A stretch of DNA of 64,000 nucleotides from the NCBI RefSeq assembly GCF_902459805.1, contig NZ_CABPST010000004.1, positions 124,001-188,000 of the forward strand. Reading direction: 5' to 3'. Position 1 is the stretch's first letter; each line of letters starts with the position of its first letter. The position numbers were made by a program, and so were the translations under genes. Below are positions 36,605 to 45,731 of this stretch, in pieces. The DNA comes from Pandoraea bronchicola (GTDB lineage Bacteria; Pseudomonadota; Gammaproteobacteria; Burkholderiales; Burkholderiaceae). The notes beneath the pieces were generated by a model. The model saw nothing but the letters and a program-made list of their open reading frames with translations. It had not been told where the DNA came from and did no database searches.

Positions 36605-37726
36605 ATGCCGTTGGCCACTACAGAAGAAATCATTGCCGAGCTGAAGGCCGGCCGCATGGTTGTCCTCGTCGACGAGGAAGATCGTGAAAACGAGGGCGAT
36701 CTGGTCATGGCGGCCGAGTTCGCAACGCCCGAAGCCATCAACTTCATGGCCAAGTATGGCCGCGGGCTGATTTGCCTCACGCTCACGCAGGCGCGCTGCA
36801 AGCAGCTCAACCTGCCGCTGATGACCTACCGCAACGGCACGCAATACGGCACCGCATTTACGCTGTCGATCGAAGCGGCCGAGGGCGTCACCACGGGCAT
36901 CTCGGCGGCAGATCGCGCGCGCACGGTCCAAACGGCCATCGCGCCCGAGGCACGTCCCGAAGATATCGTGCAGCCGGGCCACGTGTTCCCGATCATGGCG
37001 CAGCCCGGCGGCGTGCTGGTGCGCGCAGGTCACACGGAAGCCGGTTGCGATCTGACGGCAATGGCCGGTCTCACGCCCGCAGCGGTGATCTGCGAGATCA
37101 TGAACGACGACGGCACGATGGCACGCCTGCCGCAGTTGCTGGAGTTCGCGGAGCAACACAACATCAAGATCGGCACGATCGTCGATCTGATTCACTACCG
37201 CAGCCGCACCGAATCGATGATCGAGACGGTCGCAACGCGCGAAATGCAGACGGCTTGGGGCACCTTCCAGGCAACCCTGTACCGGGACAAGCCGAGCGGC
37301 AACCCACATCTGGCATTGGTACGCGGCACGCCGACCCCGGCTGACGAGACACTCGTGCGCGTGCACGAACCGCTTTCGGTGCTGGACCTGCTCGAGACCG
37401 GCGTATCGACACACTCCTGGACGCTCGCAGGCGCCATGCAAGCCATTGCCGAAGCGGGCAAAGGCGTGGTCGTTCTGCTCAATTGCGTGGAAACGCCGGA
37501 GCATCTGTTCAACCAGTTCGAAGCGCTCGACGAATCCGAGAAGGCGGCACGCGCCAAGCGCCGCCCGGTAGACTTCCGTACGCACGGCGTTGGCGCGCAA
37601 ATCCTGCGCGAACTGGGCGTCGGTAAAATGCGAGTGCTCTCGAGCCCGCGCAAGATCCCCAACATGGCAGGTTATGGCCTCGAGGTGACCGGTTTCCAAC
37701 CGATGCCCGGCGCCGAAACCGCCTGA
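36605..37726 (+). CDS. ribB: 3,4-dihydroxy-2-butanone 4-phosphate synthase with degenerate GTP cyclohydrolase II-like domain
   Basis: The N-terminal 205 residues are a normal DHBP synthase: [20 protein letters not shown] acidic loop, [32 protein letters not shown]. It makes the four-carbon riboflavin precursor from ribulose 5-phosphate. The C-terminal 165 residues align with RibA, but the zinc cysteines and the RQEGRNIG guanine/phosphate motif are absent ([14 protein letters not shown] where RVHSECLTGD is expected), so no cyclohydrolase activity is expected. Such hybrids are annotated in betaproteobacteria. Start ATG 36605. No FMN riboswitch pattern was seen in the 240 bp upstream. Confidence 0.92.
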   Translation: MPLATTEEIIAELKAGRMVVLVDEEDRENEGDLVMAAEFATPEAINFMAKYGRGLICLTLTQARCKQLNLPLMTYRNGTQYGTAFTLSIEAAEGVTTGISAADRARTVQTAIAPEARPEDIVQPGHVFPIMAQPGGVLVRAGHTEAGCDLTAMAGLTPAAVICEIMNDDGTMARLPQLLEFAEQHNIKIGTIVDLIHYRSRTESMIETVATREMQTAWGTFQATLYRDKPSGNPHLALVRGTPTPADETLVRVHEPLSVLDLLETGVSTHSWTLAGAMQAIAEAGKGVVVLLNCVETPEHLFNQFEALDESEKAARAKRRPVDFRTHGVGAQILRELGVGKMRVLSSPRKIPNMAGYGLEVTGFQPMPGAETA

Positions 37727-37857
37727 GTATTTCTGTATCGATCCCCTGCCGGCGAACGGCGGCGAGGGATCATCTTGCCGAGCATTGCCTGTCTCGGGCA
37801 TGTCGGCACAACGTTGGCTGCACCGCCTGGACGGTACTTTTTTAGAGGAAGCCCATT

Positions 37858-38373
37858 ATGGACATCGGACAATACCAGCCGGAACTCGACGGTGAAGGCC
37901 TGCGCGTGGGTATCGTGCAAGCACGATTCAACGACGCCGTTTGTACGGCGCTGCGCACTGCCGCTGTGGCTGAACTCGACCGCCTTGGCGTCGACGGCGA
38001 AGACGTGCTGCTCGTGACGGTGCCCGGCGCACTGGAAATTCCGCTGGCATTGCAGAAAATGGCCGAAAGCGGCCAGTTCGACGCGCTCATCGCGCTCGGC
38101 GCGGTCATCCGCGGCGAGACATATCACTTTGAGCTGGTCTCGAACGAAAGCGGTGCCGGTATTACGCGCATCGGTCTCGATTTCGGTATCCCCATCGCCA
38201 ACGCGGTGCTCACGACCGAAAACGACGAACAGGCCGAAGGGCGCGCCGCTGAAAAGGGCCGCGATGCTGCCCGTGTGGCGGTAGAAATGGCCAATCTGCT
38301 CGAAGCCATCGACATGCTCAGTGGCGACGACGACGGATCGGATGAAGACGACGAAGAAGAGGAAGATCGGTAA
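37858..38373 (+). CDS. ribH: 6,7-dimethyl-8-ribityllumazine synthase
   Basis: Condenses DHBP with the pyrimidine intermediate to form lumazine. The 171 aa contain [48 protein letters not shown] with the catalytic His, and [20 protein letters not shown]-terminal tail of about 20 mostly Asp/Glu residues goes beyond the normal length. It lies 131 nt after ribB and overlaps nusB by one base. Confidence 0.95.
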   Translation: MDIGQYQPELDGEGLRVGIVQARFNDAVCTALRTAAVAELDRLGVDGEDVLLVTVPGALEIPLALQKMAESGQFDALIALGAVIRGETYHFELVSNESGAGITRIGLDFGIPIANAVLTTENDEQAEGRAAEKGRDAARVAVEMANLLEAIDMLSGDDDGSDEDDEEEEDR

Positions 38374-38825
38374 TGAAGAGTGCTCGCCGCCGCGCGCGCG
38401 AATTTGCGTTGCAAGGGTTGTATCAATGGCTGCTCTCGCGCGACCACGCGGGTGAGATCGATGCGCACCTGCGCACCACCCCCGGCTACGACAAGGCTGA
38501 CCGTGCCCACCTGGATGCACTGCTGCACGGCAGCATCCGGGAAGCGGACGCCTTGTCGCAGCAACTCCAGCCGTACCTGGACCGCCCGGCCGCCGAGTTG
38601 TCGCCGGTCGAGCATGCGGTGCTCGTCATCGGTGCCTACGAACTGATTCACCACCTGGACATTCCGTACCGTGTGGTCATCAACGAGGCCGTCGAACTCG
38701 CCAAGACCTTTGGCGGTGTCGAGGGCTTCCGCTACGTGAACGGTGTCCTCGACAAGTTCTCGGCGGAAGTGCGTCCGGATGAAGTCGCCGCAAATCGCAA
38801 CGGCGGTCGCGGCAAAAGCGCCTGA
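38373..38825 (+). CDS. nusB: Transcription antitermination factor NusB
   Basis: All-helical RNA-binding factor that, with NusE, recognises boxA in rRNA leaders. 150 aa: [69 protein letters not shown]. The ribH-nusB order is common in proteobacteria. ATG overlaps the ribH stop (TAATG). Confidence 0.95.
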   Translation: MKSARRRAREFALQGLYQWLLSRDHAGEIDAHLRTTPGYDKADRAHLDALLHGSIREADALSQQLQPYLDRPAAELSPVEHAVLVIGAYELIHHLDIPYRVVINEAVELAKTFGGVEGFRYVNGVLDKFSAEVRPDEVAANRNGGRGKSA

Positions 38826-38930
38826 CGCTTGGCAAAGCTTGGCAAGGCATCTCAGGTCCGTTAGGGCCTGACGAGGCCTGCCGGATAAGCCGAACGGGGT
38901 AGCCACCAGCCCCGGGCACCCGCCCCGCCA

Positions 38931-38957
38931 GCCCCTCCCGCCCCTCCCGCCCCTCAC
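38931..38957. repeat. 9-bp tandem repeat
   Basis: Three copies of GCCCCTCCC, the last with one change, in the gap before the aminotransferase gene. Strand bias to C is strong. Confidence 0.7.
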
Positions 38958-38984
38958 CCACTCGTTCCGTCTCCCCCCGACATC

Positions 38985-40190
38985 ATGGATCGCACCCCTG
39001 ACCTCGCCCCCCCCACGCTCAAACTCGCGCAACGTGTCGACGACATCGCCCCGTTTCACGTGATGGAGCTAGCCAAGCAGGCGGCGCTGCGAGAAAAGGC
39101 GGGACATCATGTGATTCACATGGGCATTGGCGAGCCGGATTTCACGGCGCCCGACGCGGTGATCGAGGCGGCAGCGAAGGCCATGCGCGATGGGCGGACG
39201 CAGTACACCGGTGCCATGGGCATCCCTGCCCTGCGCGAGGCCATCGCCAGCTACTACCGCAGCTATTACGGTGTGGATGTCGACCCGGCACGCATTGTCG
39301 TGACGGCGGGCGCGTCCGCTGCGCTCGTGCTGGCCTGCGCGGCGCTCGTGGGCGTGGGAGACGAAGTGCTGATGCCGGACCCCTGCTATCCGTGCAATCG
39401 TCATTTCGTCTCGACGTTCGACGGCAAACCGGTCTTGATCCCCTCAGGCCCCGCAGAGCGCTTCCAGTTGACGGCCGAGCGCATTGAATCCCACTGGGGT
39501 CCGGCAACGAAGGGGGTATTGCTCGCTTCCCCGTCGAACCCGACGGGCACGTCCATCGAAACGGACGAGCTGTCCCGCATCGTCAAGACCGTGCGCGCAC
39601 GGGGCGGCTTCACGCTGGTCGACGAGATTTATCAGGGCCTGTCCTACGATGGCAAGCCGACCACGGCACTGTCCTTCGGCGACGACGTCCTGGTGGTGAG
39701 CAGCTTCTCGAAGTATTTCAATATGACGGGGTGGCGCCTTGGCTGGCTGGTCGTGCCGCCGTCGATGGTGCCGACGTTCGAAAAGCTCGCGCAGAATCTG
39801 TTCATCTGCCCGTCCGCCGTGGCGCAACATGCCGCAACGGCCTGCTTCCTCCCGGAAACACTGGCGATTTACGAATCGCGCAAGGAAGCGTTCCGCGAAC
39901 GCCGCGATTTCGTCGTGCCGGCGCTCGAACGCCTCGGCTTCAAGGTGCCCGTGATGCCTGACGGCGCATTTTACGTCTACGCAGATTGCTCCGGCGTATC
40001 GCACCCGCACGCCGCCGACAGCGACCGTCTCACGCAGTCGCTGCTTCAGCAGGCAGACGTCGTGCTCGTACCGGGACTCGACTTCGGTTTTGCCGAACCG
40101 CGTCAATACATCCGTTTGTCATACGCCACGTCGCTCGCGCAGCTGCACGAGGCGATGGACCGGATCGGAAAGGTCTTCGCGGCGGGCTGA
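38985..40190 (+). CDS. Class I/II PLP-dependent aminotransferase (AspC-like), 401 aa
   Basis: Fold-type I aminotransferase: VIHMGIGEPDFTAPDAVIEA, YTGAMGIPALREAIASYY, ASPSNPTGTSIE, LVDEIYQGLSYD and PLP-lysine segment SFSKYFNMTGWRLGW; the C-terminal Arg is in YIRLSYATS. Substrates are probably aspartate, alanine or an aromatic amino acid with 2-oxoglutarate or pyruvate, but specificity cannot be read. The start is at ATG 38985 with weak ribosome signal. A good terminator follows. Confidence 0.88.
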   Translation: MDRTPDLAPPTLKLAQRVDDIAPFHVMELAKQAALREKAGHHVIHMGIGEPDFTAPDAVIEAAAKAMRDGRTQYTGAMGIPALREAIASYYRSYYGVDVDPARIVVTAGASAALVLACAALVGVGDEVLMPDPCYPCNRHFVSTFDGKPVLIPSGPAERFQLTAERIESHWGPATKGVLLASPSNPTGTSIETDELSRIVKTVRARGGFTLVDEIYQGLSYDGKPTTALSFGDDVLVVSSFSKYFNMTGWRLGWLVVPPSMVPTFEKLAQNLFICPSAVAQHAATACFLPETLAIYESRKEAFRERRDFVVPALERLGFKVPVMPDGAFYVYADCSGVSHPHAADSDRLTQSLLQQADVVLVPGLDFGFAEPRQYIRLSYATSLAQLHEAMDRIGKVFAAG

Positions 40191-40236
40191 TTCCGCCGAG
40201 GGATGCGCTGTCGTCCCGCCGTCGTGCCTGCGCAAA

Positions 40237-40274
40237 ACAAAAAACCCATCGAATCGCTTCGATGGGTTTTTTGT
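40237..40274. terminator. Bidirectional terminator
   Basis: AACCCATCGAA and TTCGATGGGTT arms with a very short loop, flanked by A and T runs, between convergent genes. Confidence 0.92.
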
Positions 40275-40382
40275 TGGCTGCGCGTCGCCTCTCTATATAG
40301 ATAGGTATCGCGCATTGCCGAGGATGATTTGCCCGAAGGCGACACGCCGGCCGTGGCGCATCTTCCGAGGTCGATCGTTCGA

Positions 40383-41456
40383 TCAGGCGGCGGTGCTGTC
40401 GTCCGCTTCGAGCGGTTTGGCAGCCGCAGCGGCCTTGCCTGCCGACGTCGACGCCGATGGCGCAGGCGCCGAACCGTTCGATCCGGTCAATCCGGTCGAT
40501 TCGTCCGACTTGCCTGCCGAGACCGGTTTCGCCGACGGCTTGGCCGAGCTGACGATCACCGGCGCCTGCGGCGCGTTCGGCGAGACCTTGCGTCCCATGG
40601 TGACGCCACGCAGACGATCGCGCTCGGCGAGCACCTTGGCGCCATAACCGCCGTCACCCGCGCTGGTCGACCCCACATACAGGCGCAAACCACCGGCGAG
40701 CGAGCCGCCACGTGCGATGCATTCCTTCAGGATCAATGCCCCCACCTTGATATTGGCGAGCGGATGCAGTGCTGCCTCGGGACCGCCGAAGTATTCAAGC
40801 TTGTCCTGATGCACCTTCGACATGACCTGCATGAGGCCCTGTGCGCCGACAGTGCTCTCGGCATACGGGTTGAAGCCCGACTCAATGGCCATCACCGCGA
40901 GCAACAGCAGCGGATCGAGTCCGACTTCCTTGCCCGTCGAGTACGCAGCGCGCACGAGATTGCCTGTCACGTCACCGGCCACGCGATAGCGGCGTGCCAG
41001 ATAGTCGGCCACGGCGATCTGCTCGCGCGTGTCCAGCACCTTGGTGGCACGCGCATCGGCGGCCACACGTTGGTTCGGGATGTAAGCGGCCAGAACAGCG
41101 GCCGATGGCACGTGTTGTGCCGCTTGCGCCGTCATCGACGAGTCGGACGGGGAAACCTGTGCGACCGTGCCGCCGTTGGCGCCCTGGCTGGCCGCATTGG
41201 CCGAACCGGTGGCTGCCTCGAGCAGCGGGCCCACGTGCGACGCCAGATCGGCGCGCCACGTCGGTCGTGCCCACAACGCCAGCGTGCCGACCACAGCCAC
41301 CAGACCGACCGCGCTGGACGTATACAGTCCAACACGACCGCCATGCCATGCAAGGCGACGCCAATCGCGGCGAGCCGCAGCTACCGCTGCCGCACCGCGT
41401 GCGCCGAACGCACGGATAGCGGCCAGTAGCCAGGGTGATAAACCAGACTTCTTCAT
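40383..41456 (-). CDS. Membrane-anchored lytic transglycosylase (SLT domain), 357 aa
   Basis: Cleaves peptidoglycan glycan strands. One transmembrane segment near 45-66 (YTSSAVGLVAVVGTLALWA) anchors it. The SLT domain spans about 165-285: GLDPLLLLAVMAIESGFNPY with the catalytic Glu, then AQGLMQVMSKVHQDKL and IKVGALILKECIARGG. The C-terminal 60 residues are Ser/Ala/Pro-rich and probably disordered. The start is at ATG 41456 with GGAG 9 nt upstream. The transcript appears to begin about 340 nt upstream, giving a long structured leader. Confidence 0.9.
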   Translation of the reverse strand: MKKSGLSPWLLAAIRAFGARGAAAVAAARRDWRRLAWHGGRVGLYTSSAVGLVAVVGTLALWARPTWRADLASHVGPLLEAATGSANAASQGANGGTVAQVSPSDSSMTAQAAQHVPSAAVLAAYIPNQRVAADARATKVLDTREQIAVADYLARRYRVAGDVTGNLVRAAYSTGKEVGLDPLLLLAVMAIESGFNPYAESTVGAQGLMQVMSKVHQDKLEYFGGPEAALHPLANIKVGALILKECIARGGSLAGGLRLYVGSTSAGDGGYGAKVLAERDRLRGVTMGRKVSPNAPQAPVIVSSAKPSAKPVSAGKSDESTGLTGSNGSAPAPSASTSAGKAAAAAKPLEADDSTAA

Positions 41457-41794
41457 ACTACGTACTCCGGTTACGCCGTCACCACGGGGTGGCCCCGGGG
41501 CGTAAGGAAACGAGCCGGTATGCCCGCCAGGCATCCCGTTAAGTGCTCATTTACGGCATATGGAACGAGGCGGTGCATCGCGTTTGTCATTGACGATGCC
41601 GCTACCGCCGCAGCGCGCCGACCTGTTCAGGTCCCCGGCGCTGACGAGCTATCGCTCGCGCTGCTTCCTAAAACACTGGCATCCCGACCTCGGTGGGAAA
41701 ACCAGCCACTGAAAATCCACGTCGATGTTGTAGTTGTCGCTAAGCTTGAGCGGGTCGGCCTACCCGTCATCGAAGCCGCCTTTCTGGATTCAAC
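41457..41794 (-). promoter_or_regulatory. Long structured 5' leader of the lytic transglycosylase gene, unclassified RNA
   Basis: From the promoter at 41801-41828 the predicted RNA runs about 340 nt to the start codon. It has a 5' CCGCC/GGCGG hairpin, GACCTG/CAGGTC and GCGCC/GGCGC arms, a CGAGC/GCTCG hairpin and ATGCC/GGCAT. Directly before the ribosome site is a perfect TTACGCC/GGCGTAA stem (41471-41505) capped by CGGGG/CCCCG. No known riboswitch class was recognised. A 95-residue plus-strand frame across it is not convincing. Confidence 0.5.
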
Positions 41795-41800
41795 GGGCGG

Positions 41801-41828
41801 ATTGTAGCAGCCACATATAAACAGTCAA
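41801..41828 (-). promoter_or_regulatory. Strong sigma-70-type promoter of the lytic transglycosylase leader
   Basis: On the minus strand, -35 TTGACT and -10 TACAAT are each 5/6 matches to consensus, 16 bp apart. The AT-rich 41820-41880 segment lies just upstream like an UP element. Confidence 0.75.
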
Positions 41829-42025
41829 TACTATTATTAGTCAAAATCATTACCAAAAGTAATTTGTAACGGCTGTTTTGCCGTGACGTTCAGATGCCTT
41901 GACCGGTAAAATGCCCTGCCTCACCCCGCGTTTACAAGGGTGCCACCCCGACATTCTTCGAATTCAAACGGCCGTTTTCACCGGACGTATGAATTTCGTA
42001 AAAATTTTTGGTAACGGTTTGTTTC

Positions 42026-43576
42026 ATGAAATATCTCGATCTTCGTGACTTCACCGCGCAACTGGAGCGATCCGGCCAGCTTCGTCGCGTAGACGTGCCG
42101 GTCTCGCCGGTGCTGGAGATGACGGCGCTCGCCGACCGTGTCCTCAAAGCGGCAGGTCCGGCGCTGTGGTTTGAGCGGCCGACCGGCTACGACATGCCGG
42201 TGCTTGCCAACTTATTTGGCACCCCTGAACGAGTGGCGCTCGGCATGGGCATCGACAGTGGCGAGAACGCCCTGGGTTCGCTGCGTGACATCGGCCGCCT
42301 TCTCTCTACGCTCAAGGAACCCGAGCCCCCTCGCGGACTGAAGGATGCGGGCAAGCTGCTCGGCATGGCCAAAGCGGTGTGGGATATGGCCCCCAAAGAA
42401 GTCAGCAGCCCCGTGTGTCAGGAGATCGTCTGGGAGGGCGACGACGTCGACCTCGCGCGCCTGCCGATTCAGACTTGTTGGCCCGGTGACGCGGCCCCGC
42501 TCATTACGTGGGGCCTCGTCATTACCAAGGGGCCGCATCGCAAGCGTCAGAACCTCGGCATCTATCGCCAGCAGGTCATCAGCCGCAATCAGGTCATCAT
42601 GCGTTGGCTCGCCCATCGGGGCGGGGCACTCGACTTTCGCGAGTTCGCACAGGCGAACCCGGGCAAGCCGTTCCCGATTGCCGTCGCGCTTGGCGCCGAT
42701 CCCGCGACCATGCTGGGCGCCGTGACGCCCGTGCCCGATACGCTGTCCGAGTATCAATTTGCCGGCCTGTTGCGCGGCAGTCGCACCGAGTTGGCCAAGT
42801 GCGTGACGCCGGGGCTGGAGTCGTTGCGTGTCCCCGCGCGCGCCGAGATTGTGCTCGAGGGCTTCATTTATCCTTCCGAGCAAGCGCGAGACGTACCCGA
42901 GGGCGCCCCGCCCCCCCCGTCGCGCGGTGCGACAGCGGGTTACGACCACGCGCTCGAAGGCCCTTATGGCGACCACACCGGCTATTACAACGAGCAGGAA
43001 TGGTTTCCGGTGTTCACGATCGAGCGCATCACGATGCGTCGCAACGCGGTCTATCACTCGACTTACACGGGCAAACCGCCCGATGAACCCGCCGTGCTCG
43101 GCGTGGCGCTCAACGAAGTGTTCGTTCCGCTGCTGCAGAAGCAATTCCCGGAAATCACCGATTTCTTCTTGCCGCCGGAAGGTTGCAGCTATCGGATGGC
43201 CATCGTGCAGATGAAGAAGGCCTACCCGGGGCATGCCAAACGCGTGATGTTCGGAGTGTGGAGTTTCCTGCGCCAGTTCATGTATACGAAGTTCATCGTC
43301 GTGGTGGACGAGGACGTCGATATCCGCGACTGGAAGGAAGTCATCTGGGCGATCACCACGCGCGTCGATCCGACCCGCGACACCACCCTCGTCGACCAGA
43401 CGCCCATCGACTATCTCGACTTCGCCTCGCCCAAAGCGGGACTCGGTTCCAAGATGGGCATTGACGCGACCAACAAGTGGCCGGGCGAAACTTCGCGCGA
43501 GTGGGGGCGTCCCATTGAAATGACCGCCGACGTCGACGCTCGCATGGCTGCTCTATATAGGGATCTCGGCCTGTAA
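42026..43576 (+). CDS. ubiD: UbiD-family decarboxylase (4-hydroxy-3-polyprenylbenzoate decarboxylase)
   Basis: Prenylated-FMN-dependent decarboxylase of ubiquinone synthesis. 516 aa, close to E. coli UbiD. Segments: [20 protein letters not shown] at the start, [20 protein letters not shown] around 170 (Asn/metal-site region), [15 protein letters not shown] near 250, [12 protein letters not shown] near 315, and the PLVDEDVD-like [15 protein letters not shown] near 430. ATG 42026 gives the family N-terminus. Upstream (41830-42025) is AT-rich with a TAAAAT -10-like element near 41908; nothing else recognised there. Confidence 0.92.
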   Translation: MKYLDLRDFTAQLERSGQLRRVDVPVSPVLEMTALADRVLKAAGPALWFERPTGYDMPVLANLFGTPERVALGMGIDSGENALGSLRDIGRLLSTLKEPEPPRGLKDAGKLLGMAKAVWDMAPKEVSSPVCQEIVWEGDDVDLARLPIQTCWPGDAAPLITWGLVITKGPHRKRQNLGIYRQQVISRNQVIMRWLAHRGGALDFREFAQANPGKPFPIAVALGADPATMLGAVTPVPDTLSEYQFAGLLRGSRTELAKCVTPGLESLRVPARAEIVLEGFIYPSEQARDVPEGAPPPPSRGATAGYDHALEGPYGDHTGYYNEQEWFPVFTIERITMRRNAVYHSTYTGKPPDEPAVLGVALNEVFVPLLQKQFPEITDFFLPPEGCSYRMAIVQMKKAYPGHAKRVMFGVWSFLRQFMYTKFIVVVDEDVDIRDWKEVIWAITTRVDPTRDTTLVDQTPIDYLDFASPKAGLGSKMGIDATNKWPGETSREWGRPIEMTADVDARMAALYRDLGL

Positions 43577-43811
43577 TACCGGCCGTGCAAGCCGGATTGC
43601 GATACACCGGCGGCCATCGGGCTGCCGGTATCGCTCGTTCAGCGCCCTTCGACACCGCTTCACCCCCTGCGGCGATCACGCGTCACGAACGGCGCATGGC
43701 ATTGGAGTAAGCTGGCACCCGACAAACCGACAAGCCGTATCCGTTTCCGTCCCCCGCACGGCACGCTGTCCCCCCGACGGCGCCGCGCGGTCATCGAGAG
43801 GAGAGCTGATC

Positions 43812-45320
43812 GTGTCATCCCCCCGCCAATCCACGCCTTCGCGCGCACCGGCTAACGTCCATCCCGCGCTAGCCCGTCTGAAAGATCCCGAACTGCTCAA
43901 GTCCGACGCCTATATTGACGGCGCCTGGACGCCAGCCGACTCCCGCGCCACCTTCGCCGTCAACGACCCGGCCACCGACGCGGAGATTGCTCACGTCGCG
44001 GACCTGGGCGCCAAGGAGACCGAGCGCGCCCTCGTGGCCGCCGAAGCCGCCTTGCCCGAATGGCGAAGCATGCCGGGCAAAGCGCGTGCCCGCATCATGC
44101 GCCACTGGTTCGACCTCATCATGCAGGCTCAGGACGACCTCGGTGCCATCATGACTGCCGAGCAAGGCAAGCCTCTGGCCGAGGCCAAGGGCGAAGTGGC
44201 CTACGGCGCGTCGTTCATCGAGTGGTTCGCCGAGGAAGCCAAGCGCATCGACGGCGACGTGCTCGGCTCGCCTGAAGCCGGCAAGCGCATGCTGGTGCTC
44301 AAGCAGCCGATCGGCGTGTGCGCCTCGATCACGCCCTGGAACTTCCCAATCGCGATGATCACCCGCAAGATCGCCCCCGCGATTGCCGCCGGCTGCACCA
44401 TCGTCGTCAAGCCGGCTCGCCTCACCCCGCTCTGCGCGCTGGCGCTCGCCGAACTCGCCAACCGTGCAGGGCTGCCCAAGGGCGTCTTCAATGTCGTGAC
44501 GTCGAAAAACTCGTCGGACGTGGGCAACGTGCTCACGTCGAGCCCGCGCGTGCGCCATCTCTCCTTTACCGGGTCGACACCGGTCGGCGCGACGCTCATG
44601 GCGCAATGCGCGCCGACGATCAAGAAAGTCGCGCTCGAACTGGGCGGCCTCGCGCCGTTCCTCGTGTTCGACGATGCCGACATAGATGCCGCCGTGGAAG
44701 GCTGCATTGCCTCCAAATTTCGCAATGCCGGGCAGACGTGCGTCTGCGCGAACCGCATTTATGCGCAGGAAGGCATCTACGACACGTTCGTGGAGAAACT
44801 CACCGCCGCAGTGCGCAAGCTGCGCGTGGGCAACGGCTTCGAGCCTGGGGTCGCGATCGGCCCGCTCATCGAAGACGCTGCCGTAACGAAGGTTGAGCGC
44901 CACGTCGAAGACGCCCTCGCCAAAGGCGGCCGCGTGACGGTCGGCGGCAAAGTGTTGCACGGCCGCTTTTTCGAGCCAACCGTAGTGGCCGATGCCAGCG
45001 CCGACATGCTCGTCGCGCACGAGGAAACGTTCGGCCCGTTGGCGCCGGTCTTCCGCTTCAAGGACGAAGCGGACGGCATTCGTCTGGCCAACGCCACCGA
45101 CTTCGGTCTTGCGTCCTATTTCTTCGCCCGCGACGTCGGACGGGTCTGGCGCGTCGCCGAAGGCATCGAAGCCGGGATGGTCGGCATCAACACCGGCCTG
45201 ATTTCGAACGAAGTGGCCCCTTTCGGTGGCGTCAAGCAGTCCGGTCTGGGTCGAGAGGGCTCGAAATACGGCATCGACGAGTACCTTGAAATGAAATACC
45301 TCTGCCTTGCCGGCATGTGA
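43812..45320 (+). CDS. NAD(P)-dependent aldehyde dehydrogenase, GabD-like (succinate-semialdehyde dehydrogenase family)
   Basis: 502 aa from GTG 43812, with GAGGAGAG upstream. It oxidises an aldehyde to an acid; overall pattern is closest to succinate-semialdehyde dehydrogenase (TPWNFPIAMITRKIAPAIAA, FTGSTPVGATLM, GGVKQSGLGREGSKYGIDEY). Catalytic Cys is residue 310 (GQTCVCANR) and the general-base Glu is 276 (ELGG). Two unusual changes are visible: KPARLTP has Arg203 where Glu or Ser usually contacts the adenosine ribose, and ELGGLAP has Leu280 where Asn or Lys is usual. No gabT or transporter for GABA is adjacent, so the substrate is open. Confidence 0.87.
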   Translation: MSSPRQSTPSRAPANVHPALARLKDPELLKSDAYIDGAWTPADSRATFAVNDPATDAEIAHVADLGAKETERALVAAEAALPEWRSMPGKARARIMRHWFDLIMQAQDDLGAIMTAEQGKPLAEAKGEVAYGASFIEWFAEEAKRIDGDVLGSPEAGKRMLVLKQPIGVCASITPWNFPIAMITRKIAPAIAAGCTIVVKPARLTPLCALALAELANRAGLPKGVFNVVTSKNSSDVGNVLTSSPRVRHLSFTGSTPVGATLMAQCAPTIKKVALELGGLAPFLVFDDADIDAAVEGCIASKFRNAGQTCVCANRIYAQEGIYDTFVEKLTAAVRKLRVGNGFEPGVAIGPLIEDAAVTKVERHVEDALAKGGRVTVGGKVLHGRFFEPTVVADASADMLVAHEETFGPLAPVFRFKDEADGIRLANATDFGLASYFFARDVGRVWRVAEGIEAGMVGINTGLISNEVAPFGGVKQSGLGREGSKYGIDEYLEMKYLCLAGM

Positions 45321-45731
45321 TATTCATCTGACCCTTTAATATTTTGTAATAGGCACTTTCCCACTCCAAGAACCGCGTCCTGACTGGCTTGTACGCATTT
45401 TGCCGTAACGTCGTCGAATCGGATGCCATTGGGAAAGTGTTACAAAGTCCCACAGACGCGGGTCGCCTCGGGTAGAATCGCGCTTTTTTCGCGAACAGCG
45501 ACTCCGACCCCAATTCGCTTTCTGCACGCTCCCCCGTGCGCGGCGACATTGGAACGGCCGACATTCGCGAAGCCGATCAACAAAGTCGTGCCCGTCAGCG
45601 CCGCCCCCGCGCCGTCATGCTCCTTGTGACGGTGACCGGCCTGCCGGCAGTTTGTCCGCCCTCGCGCAGCGCACCGCCCCGCCCTCATCGGGGCCGGCGC
45701 CTGCTCCCCCCGGGCGTGGAGAAGACATCGA
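45321..45731 (+). promoter_or_regulatory. Intergenic region upstream of the amino-acid permease
   Basis: 411 bp without a convincing gene. It contains an AT-rich segment (45335-45355), a near-symmetric GGGAAAGTGTTACAAAGTCC stretch at 45431, a TAGAAT -10-like box at 45473, a TCGCG/CGCGA hairpin around six T at 45478-45494, and a CCCCG/CGGGG hairpin at 45677-45693. GGAGAAG precedes the permease ATG. A long 5' leader of about 250 nt is likely if the -10 is used. Confidence 0.35.

Noticed and set aside
41520-41807. 95-residue plus-strand frame in the lytic transglycosylase leader
   Set aside because: No ribosome site, no recognisable domain, and it runs against the strong minus-strand promoter; better explained as structured leader RNA.
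45437-45444. GTGTTACA octamer shared with positions 21013 and 55060
   Set aside because: All three are in intergenic regions, but about two chance copies of any 8-mer are expected in 128 kb of both strands; not enough evidence for a regulon.
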